DNA from: Bedellia somnulentella
Taxonomy: Eukaryota; Arthropoda; Insecta; Lepidoptera; Bedelliidae
NCBI GenBank assembly: GCA_963576735.1
Contig: OY755182.1
Location: forward strand, 372,001-436,000
Length of the DNA stretch: 64,000 bases
Direction: 5' to 3'
Numbering within the stretch: position 1 is the stretch's first letter; each line of letters begins with the position of its first letter. The notes below the pieces were generated by a model. It was not told the origin of the DNA and did not search any database. It saw only the letters and a list, made by a program, of their open reading frames with translations. Shown piece by piece: positions 9,587 through 19,245 of this stretch. A program made the translations under genes and the position numbers.

Positions 9587-10202
9587 GGGAAGTTTGTTTA
9601 CAAGGGATGGAAAATGTGATGAAGATATTGAGAGAAGAGTGAAAAAGGGTAATGCGGTAAATGGAGCACTGGCTAGTCTCATGTCTAGTCAATCGGTGTC
9701 CGAAAGGGCCCCAATGGCTGTGCATGATGCCGTTCTTGTTCCTACGCTTATGTATGGCAGTGAATGTTGGGTGTGGCAGAAGAAGCATGAAAGTAGAGTG
9801 AATGCAGTAGAAATGAGGTCCCTCAGAAAAGTTTGTAATGTAAGGTTATGTGATCGTGTGAGGAACGATGTGATTCGTGAAAGGTGTGGTTTAAAAGATG
9901 ATATTGTAAGTAAGATAGAAAAAGGAATGTTGAGATGGTTTGGGCACATCGAGAGGATGGATGATAGGAAATTGGTAAAAGGTATCTATAGAGCTAATGT
10001 GGAAGGTAATATTAGTAGAGGACGGCCACGAAAGACACACTTGGAGCAAATTAAAAGTGTGCTCAAAAAGGTAGGCGTCCGAAGTATGAAGAATAAAAGA
10101 GCATCTATGAAAAGATTGATGGATGTAGACGAAGCAAGAGAGGTTTGCCAGGATCGTACAAAGTGGCGATCGATAGTCTCTGCCTACCCCAATGGGAATT
10201 AA
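9587..10202 (+). CDS. C-terminal fragment of RTE-like LINE reverse transcriptase
   Basis: Uninterrupted frame that enters from the truncated 5' edge; the ATG at 9585 spans the target site and is not a real start. Recognisable in order: LGSLFTRDGK-like start (GSLFTRDGKCDEDIERRV), the VPTLMYGSECWVW segment that follows the catalytic core in RTE-type enzymes (about residue 55), GMLRWFGHIERMDD (about residue 113), and RTKWRSIVSAYPNGN before the stop. The catalytic YxDD core and the N-terminal endonuclease are absent, so the copy is dead. The absence of stops suggests a fairly recent insertion. Confidence 0.85.
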
Positions 10203-10225
10203 CGGCGTGAGTATATGTATGTATG
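9587..10225 (+). mobile_element. RTE-like LINE (family E), 5'-truncated insertion
   Basis: The 9-bp target duplication TATCTGCAT at 9578-9586 and 10226-10234 fixes both ends. It contains the last ~200 codons of a reverse transcriptase frame, then a 3' UTR of only about 23 bases (CGGCGTGAGTATATGTATGT...). A very short 3' UTR ending in short tandem repeats is typical of the RTE clade; the clade is inferred from this and from the protein style. It is the best E copy here and a likely partner of SINE A, whose tail is the same. Confidence 0.88.
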
Positions 10226-10234
10226 TATCTGCAT

Positions 10235-10613
10235 TGAGTGGTATTTCCTACCGCAACCAAAAAAATGTAGCTCACTACGAACGCAGAATGAACAAATCCC
10301 GCATCTAATTCTGTATACATTCGTCGTCTAAAAGAGCAAATATTTAAAACAGAGCAATCGTGAATTGTAAACATCGCGATCGGAACTCGAATTTCAAATC
10401 AGTTTGTGTCGCAACATAAATTGCACAAAGCAATCGGTCGGAGCGAATTGAATAGCGATTGCGAGTTACAATGCACGGACTTTCAATAGAGTAAGGCTGC
10501 CGTCTTGCAATTTAGCTGTTGTGTGGACATCGACATTGTGCTTGAGCATGTAGCGGAAAGGGAGGCAGAGGTACTAATTGTTTCAGTATCGCTTTTTCAT
10601 AATTTTCAGCTAA
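10235..10613. other. Unassigned sequence
   Basis: Nothing recognisable between the LINE and the next A copy. Confidence 0.5.
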
Positions 10614-10862
10614 TACATACATACATATACTCACGGCTATTAATCCCTTAACGGGGTAGCCAGAGCTTTGGAATGAGAAACTCCTAAGCCACTTTTGGAA
10701 GTTGAGTGGGGAAAAGATGGTAATAATAAATAATTGTTGGTGACGGGTCTCCAACCACATCGCCCAAAAATTACTTCAAAAGCCCCTATACCCTTAGTCG
10801 CCTCTTACGTACACCCATCGGTAGAAACGGGGTAGTGCTATTCTAAGCCGACACTACACGGC
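10614..10862 (-). mobile_element. SINE family A, subfamily II, full length
   Basis: Tail, CCCTTAACGGGGTAGCCAGA, GTGACGGGTCTCC, ending GCCGACACTACACGGC. The 5' third reads like subfamily I (ACACCCATCGG), suggesting a mosaic. Confidence 0.9.
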
Positions 10863-11050
10863 AATTACACATAAATTTGTTTATACTCTCGCTATTATGT
10901 TTTATTGGGGCAGACACAACTAGTGATCATCTATCTGTACCATCCTGATAAAGATGAAGTGGTTAAATTGTAGTTATTAGTATACTTTTGGATTGTATGT
11001 TTGTAAGTAATTATTTTCTTATTGTTTGATTTCTGAGTTATTTTTTACCG

Positions 11051-11412
11051 TAACCGTGATAGCTCAGTGGGTAGAACACCTCTTATCGTGCAGACAATGA
11101 AGGTTTAAATCCTGGGCCGGGTTCTACACCAATTTATCTTTCCCAAATTCATATGTATTGTTAATTTATCATGGTTGCTAACGGTGAGAAAAAACACCGT
11201 TAGGAAACCCACAAAGCTGACTTATACTTATTCATATGACAGTATATTGGTACAAAACGGCGATAAGCCTGCCCCCGATCACGTGAGTACACTGTTCAAG
11301 CAAAACGTGGATACTCTAAACACCAGGTGACAATGTCACGTGATGTTCAGAAGTATTAGTACCTCTGCCAGTCTCTTCAATGTTATACAGCGCGAACGTT
11401 CGCGTTTGAGTT
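11051..11412 (+). mobile_element. SINE family B, head type I, full length
   Basis: tRNA-like head TAACCGTGATAGCTCAGTGG (A box) and AGGTTTAAATCCTGGGCCGG (B-box area), the body ACACCAATTTATCTTTCCCA, CGATAAGCCTGCCCCC and AGGTGACAATGTCACGTGAT, ending AGCGCGAACG. A pol III SINE by structure; the tail is decayed. Confidence 0.88.
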
Positions 11413-11540
11413 TTTACCGCATTGGATTGTATATGTGGGAAACGGCAACGATTGTATAATTAATCGCCGCATATTAATCTGCTTGATTACTACCCGACTG
11501 AAATGTTTTTCGCATATATCGTGTATGTAAACACAAAAAT

Positions 11541-12045
11541 GAATAAGGGTAATGCGATAAATGGAGCAATGAATAGTCAAATGACTTGTCAATCGGTGTT
11601 TTAAAGGGCCGAATGGCTGTGCATGATACTCTTCTGGTTCCTACGCTTATGTATGAAAGCAAATGTTGGGTGTGGCAGATGAAAGAAGAGAAAATGCAGT
11701 AGAAATGAGATCCCTCAGAAAAGTTTGTGATGTTAGTTTGTGCGATTGAGTGAAAGATGATATTGTTAAGATGATTTCGGCACATGGAGAGTACGGATGA
11801 TAGTAAATTGTTAAAAGAGATTTATAGAGCTAATGCGGATGGTAATGTTAGTAGAGGACGACCTCGGAGGACACATTTGGACCAAATAGCGAGTGTGCTC
11901 AAAAGGCAAGCGTCCAAATTATGAAGAATAAAAGAGCATGTTTGAGAGATCGATGGATATAAACGCAGATAGACAGGTTTGTCAGGATCGTACAAAGTGG
12001 CGATTGATAGTCTCTAGCTACCCCAATGAGAACTAATGGCGTAAC
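11541..12045 (+). mobile_element. RTE-like LINE (family E), decayed 3' fragment
   Basis: Parallel to 9642-10215: AATAAGGGTAATGCGATAAA, GTTCCTACGCTTATGTATGA, AGTAGAGGACGACCTCGGAG, TGGGAACTAATGGCGT. Several frameshifts and stops. Confidence 0.82.
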
Positions 12046-12146
12046 TATATCTCTGTATTTTATGTAAGTATGCAAGTAACTAATTTTATTCCCTCATATT
12101 TCTCGAACCGCTAAAGCTAATTTACAATCAATATATCAATAAAGTT

Positions 12147-12213
12147 AAGAGTTTCTATCTCTAAAACTCTGGCTACCCCTTTATGGGATTTATGGTCGTA
12201 AATATAATGTATA
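12147..12213 (+). mobile_element. SINE family A, 3' fragment
   Basis: GAGTTTCTATCTCTAAAACT, CTGGCTACCCCTTTATGGGA, then a worn tail. Confidence 0.7.
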
Positions 12214-12300
12214 TATGAACATATATTGAGTTTTTATGGATATGGTTACTAGCTTTTGATCTAAATTTGTTTTATTCCTTTTATTGTACAATAGCGCGGT

Positions 12301-12549
12301 GCCATGTAGCGTCGGCTTGGAATAGCACTACCCCATTTCTTCCGATGGGTGTATGTAAGAGGCGACTAACGGTATTGGGGCTTTTAAGGGATTTTTGGGC
12401 GATGCGGTTGGAGACCCATCACCAACAACCTTTATTTTACCATCTTTTCCCCACTGAAATTTCTAAAAGTGGCTGAAGAGTTTTTAATTCCTTAGCTCTG
12501 GCTACCCCTTTTAGGGATTTATAGCTGTGAGTACATGTATGTATGTATG
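12301..12549 (+). mobile_element. SINE family A, subfamily I, full length
   Basis: GCCATGTAGCGTCGGCTTGG to GTGAGTACATGTATGTATG, with CGATGCGGTTGGAGACCC and AACAACCTTTATTTTACC. Confidence 0.92.
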
Positions 12550-12777
12550 AATATATTTTAAAGTATCATATTGTCACACACTAAAATAGCACCGAACAAA
12601 AACATATGGCATATTGTCGTGAAGTTTAAAAATACTATTGTAATTTTAAACTAAGTCAGAGTCGAATGTCATTTCAGACATGTCTAGTTTTTGTTGTAAA
12701 ATAAATGGTTTTTAGTTCTATTTTAGAATATTCACAAAAACTTAAACGTTTAGACATGAACAGATAGAACAGAACTA

Positions 12778-13801
12778 CAGTAAAACCCGCTTAAGACGAT
12801 TTCTCAGCGAGATAGCGTATTATGCGGGATAGGGAAAATAAAACGAACGTACTATATATTACGTATTTTGTTCTTATTGTTTTAAATTATGTACATTCAA
12901 CACATTATTTAAAAAGAGCACCTATTTAGGCTTGACAGTAAAATTTTGATGCATTAGCAATTAAAAGATTTTCAACATCATTCCACTTTTGTAGTGCGTC
13001 TTCACTTTCACCAAAAGAATCAACATGGCGCCATGAATCTAGCTGATAATCAGCTATACTTAGCTGTTATGGTGTCACTTATGGAAAGTTTTAAAGCTCG
13101 TGCTTGATGAAGCCATTCCAATAAAACTTTTTCCAATTTATCAAACTTTCCTACCTTTTGCTTTTTTCTCTGCACACTTCCCAATCTGTAACTTTCTTTA
13201 ATTACTTCTCTATTCTTTAAAATGGTACGTAACGCAGAAACTGGAAAGTGAAGCTCAGCAGCTAACTGAGTTAGATTCGCCGTTTGTGACTTGTAACGAA
13301 AACTTTCAATATCTAATATATTTTTTTAAGTGACAATGCCTTTCACATAATTGTAGTCAAAAAAGTGTATGTGTAATCAAGAAATGACGATCGGACAGTC
13401 GTTTTAACCGGGATGACGAATCGTATTAATCATCAATTATCATTATTATTAAATTTTATTCTTTTCTCAATTATTAAGCATTTTTACATATATTTTTTTT
13501 CTTTTTCTGTTGTAATTCATTTTGTCTTTAGTAGTTTAGTTTTTTTAATTTTTAATTTTATTTATTTGTGTGTGTATTTATTTTAACTTGCGATCATCTG
13601 TTATTGGCCTTATTTACTGTAATGTTTTAACTTACTATATAATATGTGTTGCTGTTGATGATCCTTGTATAATAAATAAAATAAAAATATTGAGTGTTAA
13701 GAAATGTATGAAAATATGTCCTAAATTTCAGGGACTGGCGTAAAGCGACGTATTATGCGAGAAATCGTATTAAGCGTGATCGTCTTAAACGGGTTCTACT
13801 G
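12778..13801. mobile_element. Tigger/pogo-like DNA transposon remnant, 1024 bp
   Basis: Inverted ends CAGTAAAACCCGCTTAAGAC (left) and CAGTAGAACCCGTTTAAGAC (reverse complement of right), bounded by TA at 12776-12777 and 13802-13803. TA duplication and CAGT-type ends fit the pogo/Tigger branch of Tc1/mariner. Related subterminal motifs recur inside (GTATTATGCGGGATA, GTATTATGCGAGAAA, and TCGTTTTAACCGGGATGACG near 13400), perhaps transposase-binding sites. The catalytic part is deleted and replaced by AT-rich sequence. Confidence 0.88.
12900..13330 (-). pseudogene. CENP-B/jerky-like transposase fragment
   Basis: The reverse strand from about 13325 reads NILDIESFRYKSQTANLTQL, then AAELHFPVSALRTILKNREV (helix-turn-helix of the psq/CENP-B type) and FDKLEKVLLEWLHQARALKL (Tc5/CENP-B HTH style). 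A stop and frame change follow. A second frame then reads LADYQLDSWRHVDSFGESED and LQKWNDVENLLIANASKFYC. The DDE catalytic region is not visible. Family call from motif style only. Confidence 0.72.
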
Positions 13802-13892
13802 TACTTTTGAATTTTACCAAATGTCCTTCACAATCCTGAAAAGGTACAATCTACACAACCATTGTTGTTGAGTTTATACGTATGTGTGTATA

Positions 13893-14142
13893 ATACATAC
13901 ATACATACATATACTCAAGGCTATAAATCCCTAGAAGGGGTTTCCAGAGCTAAGGAATCAGAAATTCCTCAGCCACTTTTGGAAGTTGTGTGGGGAAAAG
14001 ATGGTGAAATAAAGGTTGTTGGTGATGGATCTCCAACCGCATCGCCCAAAATCCCTCAAAAGCCCCAAAACCGTTAGTCGCCTCTTACGTACACCCACCG
14101 GAAGAAATGGGGTAGTGCTATTCTAAGCCGACACTACACAGC
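13893..14142 (-). mobile_element. SINE family A, subfamily I, full length
   Basis: Long tail, ACTCAAGGCTATAAATCCCT, GTTGTTGGTGATGGATCTCC, ending GCCGACACTACACAGC. TATAATACATAC occurs on both sides, a possible 12-bp duplication, though the right one lies 13 bases away. Confidence 0.92.
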
Positions 14143-14438
14143 AAATACTACATAGTATAATACATACACGGAAATTTAGTTAACATAAAATAAAAATAAA
14201 TAAACACGGACGCTTAACAATGATAAAGAGTAAAGTAAAAATAAATATATTAACAATTAAAATATTGACTTGTTTTGGGCAAGAATAACGCGATGATTAA
14301 TGATTAAAATACATATAACACATAATTGATACACAATTCTTACAAAAAAACGCACCAAACAAATTATTGCCCTGAGCTTTATTATTGCTGATATTGAACC
14401 CGCGACACATGGTTATTAAAGAAGAGATAAATGAACAG

Positions 14439-14517
14439 AATGAGGAATTTCTAATTCCTTAGCTCTGGCTACCCCTTCTAGGGATTTATAGCCGTGAGTA
14501 TATATATGTATGTATGC
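14439..14517 (+). mobile_element. SINE family A, short 5'-truncated insertion
   Basis: Only the last ~79 bp (AATGAGGAATTTCTAATTCC to the GTATGTATGC tail). The exact 12-bp repeat ATAAATGAACAG lies at 14427-14438 and 14518-14529. 5' truncation with a target duplication is the hallmark of LINE-type integration. Confidence 0.94.
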
Positions 14518-14692
14518 ATAAATGAACAGCTAGAAGTTCAGCACATTCCGCTACTGTAAGTAGCCAATGGTATGTCTGTTTCAGTAGAAACTTTGTCTAC
14601 TACATAAACTCTTGTGCATTTTGGTTTACATACACATAACTTATTATTACATATTTAACAGATTTATAGAGAAACTACATACAGACATTTAT

Positions 14693-14765
14693 ATAGTCGA
14701 GCCGTTAGTACTCATTGGGGTAGGCAGAGAAAAGCGATCTTCACTTTACACCATTCAGATCTTTT
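14693..14765 (-). mobile_element. RTE-like LINE (family E), 3' remnant
   Basis: Reverse match to the LINE end: GTTAGTACTCATTGGGGTAG, GCAGAGAAAAGCGATCTTCA. Only the last codons remain. Confidence 0.6.
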
Positions 14766-14781
14766 GAAACAAATAGTTCAC

Positions 14782-14865
14782 ATATAAATGTGTCTGAAGA
14801 GTTTCTAGCTTCAGCTCGGGCTACCCCTTTTTGGGATTTATGGTCGTGAGTATATGGATGTATGT
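14782..14865 (+). mobile_element. SINE family A, subfamily III, 5'-truncated insertion
   Basis: GTGTCTGAAGAGTTTCTAGC to GTGAGTATATGGATGTATGT. The 9-bp repeat ATAGTTCAC at 14773-14781 and 14866-14874 flanks it. Confidence 0.9.
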
Positions 14866-14874
14866 ATAGTTCAC

Positions 14875-15307
14875 TTAAACAAAGAAAGTCAACAACAAAG
14901 TAAGTATTTATGCCTAGCTAGCTAATAAACAGATCATTCAATGTCGCAATAATGCTATTGAAATCGTTCGCTCTACGTTATTTTATTAGTCTCCAAACAT
15001 CAAAGAACTATTTCAAGCGCGCACAAAACGAAACATCTTTAACTTTGACTCTCCTGTTCTTACTTTGATGAGATGTTCAGGTTTTTTATTTTCTCTTGGC
15101 AAGGGTTGGCGCCCGTGTTTTTGTTGAAATTTCAGTTTAATTATCAATTATGTTTTATCATTTATTTTGCATTAATGACTCGATATTAGTCTAAAAACTT
15201 CTTATAAATTTAAAATATTTTTATTTCGGTAAAAATTCTTATAGTTGCTTAGCAACAATCAAAATTTAACTAAAAACATAACATTACATTATAACCAAAA
15301 CATAAAA
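14875..15307. other. Unassigned sequence
   Basis: Nothing recognisable; AT-rich. Confidence 0.5.
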
Positions 15308-15652
15308 GTTCACGCCGAATATCCCCGAAGGGGTTGGCAGAGGTACTGATACTTCTGAAAATCACGTGACTTTGTCACCTGGTGTTCAGAGTACCCACGT
15401 TTTGCATGGACAGTGTACTCACGTGATAGGGGGCAGGCCTATCGCCGTTTTGTACGAATACACTGTCTCATGACTAAGTACAACTCAGCCATGTGGGTTT
15501 CCTCACGATGTTTTCCCTCACCGTTAACAACCATGATAAATTGACCACACAAATGTCTTGAGAAAAGACAAATTGGTGTAGGCCCGACCCAGGATTTGAA
15601 CACTAGTCGTTTGCACGATAACCGAGTGTTCTACTGGGCTATCACGGTTGCT
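15308..15652 (-). mobile_element. SINE family B, head type I, full length
   Basis: Begins AGTTCACGCCGAATATCCCC (3' end), runs through AGGGGGCAGGCCTATCGCCG and TGTAGGCCCGACCCAGGATT, and ends in the reverse tRNA-like head CTGGGCTATCACGGTTGC. The A-box segment lacks the usual CCCA (CTACTGGGCT). Confidence 0.9.
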
Positions 15653-16156
15653 TAAACAACTAAAAACATCATTAAATATACCTTTCATATAATAAACGTA
15701 TATTTTTACTAAATGTATTTCTTTTATTTTATAACTATAATCCTTTCACTAGTTATATAACTCAAATATAACAACTCACTGTAATAAATAAACAAATGCG
15801 ATAACTTTTCAACAAAAAACTTCAATACATTTACAACTAAAATATTCAAATTTCAACATCGAAAAGTGACACAAGAGAACGGGTGGCAGCCCTAACTCCC
15901 AATGGTTATTTTGGGTCCGCTCAATTTTAGAATTCCTCAACAGTTGCTGCGGACGGATCCTCAAAGGGATTCCGTTAATCTGCGACTTTGTACACATTAA
16001 TGAGAACATCTATTTCACACTAAACGTGCTGCTTTGAATACACTAATGGAATGTATGACTTGACAATATACAAGACACGCCCGTTTTGATGTGAAAGTTT
16101 GGGATGGTTGGCTCTTTCTTAATTCAAACGTAAAGTAATATTCATACCTAGTTATT
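15653..16156. other. Unassigned sequence
   Basis: A 66-codon minus-strand open frame at 15809-16009 matches nothing I recognise and is not called. Confidence 0.45.
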
Positions 16157-16378
16157 GCCGTGTAGTGTCGGCTTTGAATGTCACTACTACTCTACCCACA
16201 GCTGTTTAAGAAATTACTAAGGGTATGGGGCTTTATTAAGTGGATTATGGACGATGTGGTTGGAGACCCTATCTGTCATGTTCCCTATCAATTTCCAAAT
16301 GTGACTGAGTAGTTTTTAGATCAGAAGCTCTGGCTATGCTTTTGTGGAACTTATAGCCGTGAGCATTTGTATGTATGC
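16157..16378 (+). mobile_element. SINE family A, subfamily III, small deletions
   Basis: GCCGTGTAGTGTCGGCTTTG to GTGAGCATTTGTATGTATGC, with CGATGTGGTTGGAGACCC. Confidence 0.88.
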
Positions 16379-16384
16379 GTTACG

Positions 16385-16460
16385 TATATATGTATTTATA
16401 CTCACACTATTTATTTCCGCGGTGAAGGCAGAGAGAATTAGCTGCCAGTTAGTAAGGGCT
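16385..16460 (-). mobile_element. Possible family E 3' remnant
   Basis: TATATGTATTTATACTCACA then a worn match to the LINE end (GAAGGCAGAGAGAATTAG). Weak. Confidence 0.4.
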
Positions 16461-16522
16461 GCCAGTCTTACTAAAATGATTGAATTTAACAATGCTTACC
16501 GATTTTATTATATTTGTAAATA

Positions 16523-16655
16523 ATTTTAATTTTGATTTATAATTTTAATTTATAATTTTAATTTATAATTTTAATTTATAATTTTAATTTATAATTTTAA
16601 TTTATAATTTTAATTTATAATTTTAATTTATAATTTTAATTTATAATTTTGATTT
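16523..16655. repeat. 13-bp minisatellite
   Basis: About ten tandem units of ATTTTAATTTATA, almost unvaried, with a diverged last unit. Confidence 0.92.
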
Positions 16656-16822
16656 TAAAATTTTAATTTATATTAATTAGATCTGATGTTAAAAATAAAT
16701 TGTTATGTAATGAATGTTATATTTTAAGTGCATAATTAATAATAATTTGTATTTTTAAGTTGAAATGTAAAAATAATAAGTGATAAATAAATGGCTTTAT
16801 TATTATTTCGAAAGTCATTTTT

Positions 16823-16911
16823 GTTTCTCGCCTCTCCCATGGCCGAAAATGAAAATATAAATTTTAAATGGGAGAGGCGGTACTCCCCGACAAGAGCACA
16901 GTCGGTCGGGG
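16823..16911 (-). other. 3' UTR stem-loops of the Dong/R4-like LINE
   Basis: Two inverted pairs lie after the stop codon. GCCTCTCCCAT (about 16831) pairs with ATGGGAGAGGC (about 16868), and CCCCGAC (about 16884) pairs with GTCGGTCGGGG (about 16900). Such structures could be what the LINE enzyme recognises on its RNA; that role is inferred. Confidence 0.6.
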
Positions 16912-18058
16912 TCAGGGAGTCAGGTTCAAGAACCGACGGACGATCCGAGCCGTATCGAGCAGCACCGCTTTCTGCATTTGTGCTGGAACCGACATGCCAG
17001 AGAAATCCAACCGCCTCAAGTTGGTCGCGAGGCTGGTTGGAATTAACCCGTTCGCGGACAAAACAATTGGGATAATTTCAGTCGAGGTCACACCCCACAT
17101 GTCGGTGATCTCGTGAGCCAGATCGAGATACTTCCGACGCTTCTCGGTTTCGGCTTTCACGAGACCCTCGTCATGAGGGATAGTGACATCCACTAGAAAT
17201 ACCCTCGACTGCGACCGATCCCATACCACGATATCAGGCTTATTCGCTAGAATAGTCCTGTCCGTGATAACGGATCGGTCCCAATAGATTTTGGCACGGT
17301 CGTTTTCTAGGATTGGCTCCGGCAGATACTTGTAATACGGCAGCCTCTGTTGCAAGAGTCCGTATTTCAGAGCGAGCTCCTGATGCAGGATTTTGGCTGC
17401 TTGGTTGTGTCTGTGCAAGTACTCAGTGTTAGCAAGAGCCGAACAACCGGAAATAACATGCCTAAGTGACTCTCCGGGACGGCCACATGCTCGACAGATG
17501 TCTGTGGTACCGTCCTTTAGGATGTATTTCCGATAGTTCCGCGTCTTGATAACCTGATCCTGTATTGCACAGACAAAACCTTCGGTTTCCCCAAAGAGGT
17601 CCCCGAAACGCAGCTAATGCAGGGAGGCTTTACGGTCCACGAAAGGTTCTTGAAGTACCTTGTAAAACCTCCCCTGCAGCTCCTTCTCTTTCCATACGGA
17701 CTCCCGATCAGAGGTGCTAAGTACCTCCGGGGTTCGCCAATCCTGTGAGGCCAACGATAAGGGAGTCAGTCCTTTATCACTAGCGACCACCTCTCCCCGA
17801 ATACTATCATCCGTCATCGTCAAAAAATAGTTTCTGAGGTTCCATACCTCGCGGTTGTGCATGGTTTTGGCACTCAAGAGGCCTCGACCACCACACTTCC
17901 GCGGGATATACAATCTCATAACCGACGACCTCGGATGATGCATTCGATGAGAGGTCATCATCGTGCGGACTCGTCTGTCCAGAGCGTCGAGTTCGGTCTG
18001 AGTCCATCTGAGCACGCCAAATGTGTACATCAGTACAGGCATGACCCAGGAGTTAAAG
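16912..18058 (-). pseudogene. LINE reverse transcriptase C-terminus with CCHC knuckle and restriction-like endonuclease
   Basis: The frame reads from 18058 to the stop at 16912 and is broken only by one in-frame TAG at 17614-17616. The poly-Asn at the start of the open frame is the TAA target repeat, not protein. In order: VMPVLMYTFGVLRWTQTELD and YIPRKCGGRGL (thumb region typical of R4/Dong-type enzymes); then, past the TAG, a zinc knuckle CRACGRPGESLRHVISGC (CX2CX8HX4C, near 17440-17500); then KPDIVVWDRSQSRVFLVDVT (PD...D of the endonuclease, near 17190-17240), followed by EKRRKYLDL. It ends RRFLNLTP. The catalytic YxDD core is missing by 5' truncation. Confidence 0.85.
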
Positions 18059-18077
18059 TTATTATTATTATTATTAA
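18058..18077. repeat. (ATT)n microsatellite at LINE junction
   Basis: Five or so trinucleotide units, probably the insertion target of the adjoining LINE. Confidence 0.85.
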
Positions 18078-18084
18078 TGAACAA

Positions 18085-18457
18085 TGAATTAATTTTTCAC
18101 CTTACGCTGATGTGAATGTAGCGAAATGGCCAAGCCTCATATTTTGACTTAGGTGTAGAGTTTGCGAAGTTAGGCCTTGTAGAGTTAGGGCGTGTAGTGT
18201 TAGAAGCTTGGCTCTACATAAGATCTGATAACTTTTTGACAGTGCGAGTCATATGGGCTCGTCTTGGCAACATTTTACATGAAAATAATTTTGGTGGTAT
18301 TATTTACAATACATTTGTTATAATTATTGGTCTCAAATTGAAAGTATGAGAATAGTCTATCATTAATATAGATCATAAAAATATAAGTACAACTCTTATT
18401 TGTCTAACAATAAATGTGTGACAGTAAAATAAATGGTTTCTTAGCCACTATTGAAAG
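18085..18457. other. Unassigned sequence
   Basis: Short imperfect G-rich repetition (TTGTAGAGTTAGGGCGTGTA near 18176); otherwise nothing recognisable. Confidence 0.45.
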
Positions 18458-18697
18458 TGCTGTTGGCTTAGATTAGCACTACCCCATTTCTTCCAGTGGG
18501 TGTACGTAAGAGGAAACTAACGGTATTGGGGGCTATTTAGGGATATTTAGGCGATGCGGTTGGAGACCAACCACCTTTATTTCACCATCTTTTCCCCACA
18601 CAACTTTCCGAAAGTGGCTGAGGAATTTCTCGTTCCTTAGCTCTCGCTGCCCCTTCTAGGAATTTATAGCCGTGAGTATCTGTATGTATGTATGTAT
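18458..18697 (+). mobile_element. SINE family A, subfamily I
   Basis: GCTGTTGGCTTAGATTAGCA to GTGAGTATCTGTATGTATGT. TATTGAAA flanks both sides (about 18449-18456 and 18695-18702), a likely 8-bp duplication. Confidence 0.9.
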
Positions 18698-18737
18698 TGA
18701 AATCTTAGTAGTGAAAACTCAATTCAAACTCCGAAGT

Positions 18738-18860
18738 TCACGTCGTATATTCCTGAAGGGTTTGCGAATTTACTTACACTTCTGAAAAGCATCTGAAATT
18801 TTGTCAATTGGTGTTCTGCGTATTCACTTCTTGCTTGGACAGTGTACTCAAGTGCTTAAA
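18738..18860 (-). mobile_element. SINE family B, 3' fragment
   Basis: TTCACGTCGTATATTCCTGA, TTGTCAATTGGTGTTCTGCG and CTTGGACAGTGTACTCAAGT match the B 3' third in reverse. Confidence 0.72.
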
Positions 18861-19084
18861 GGTAATGAAATAAAATACTGTTATTCACCAGCCTCATGAC
18901 ACATTATTAGAAAACCTCTAATACTCATAATCGCCTGATACGACATATACTAACAAAATAATACACCATATACTACCAGAAAAACAGCTTATCTAACCCG
19001 ACACTAAACAATCTCATAATCCTTATAACACTAACATCAAGATAATACCCCAATATTTTCCTAGCAACTATATACATATGCTCC

Positions 19085-19245
19085 GCATACATCGCTGCTG
19101 TAGAGCCGTGTCGCGTTACACGGTGTCTGCCAAACGCAGCCATGTATCAGCGACGCCGGCCATGTCACATGTCACGCGGCGTGTTTGCTGACGCGGCACG
19201 TGCTTAGCCTGACGGACGGGTGGGTTCGGGCTGAACGGAAATGTT
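19085..19245. other. GC-rich island
   Basis: A compact GC-rich block (GCCGTGTCGCGTTACACGGT, ACGCGGCGTGTTTGCTGACG, CGGGTGGGTTCGGGCTGAAC) in AT-rich DNA. It has partial internal inverted similarity. No open frame or TE ends seen. It could be regulatory or a unique remnant. Confidence 0.45.

Larger units (their letters stand above)
16795..18058 (-). mobile_element. Dong/R4-like LINE, 5'-truncated, in TAA repeats
   Basis: The 5' edge on the minus strand follows (TAA)n directly (plus-strand ATT run 18058-18077). The 3' edge runs into AAATAATAATAAAG. The Dong element of Bombyx is known for TAA-repeat targets. The coding part has a CCHC knuckle and a restriction-like endonuclease, as in the R2/R4/Dong group. 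Clade assignment is inferred from target and domain order. Confidence 0.8.

Noticed and set aside
9689..9949. Minus-strand frames opposite the RTE-like LINE
   Set aside because: Shadows of the plus-strand reverse transcriptase fragment.
18060..18084. Poly-asparagine N-terminus of the LINE frame
   Set aside because: It is the translated TAA target repeat upstream of the truncated element.
17857..18087. Frames overlapping the Dong-like LINE in other phases
   Set aside because: Shadows of the minus-strand frame that holds the knuckle and endonuclease motifs.
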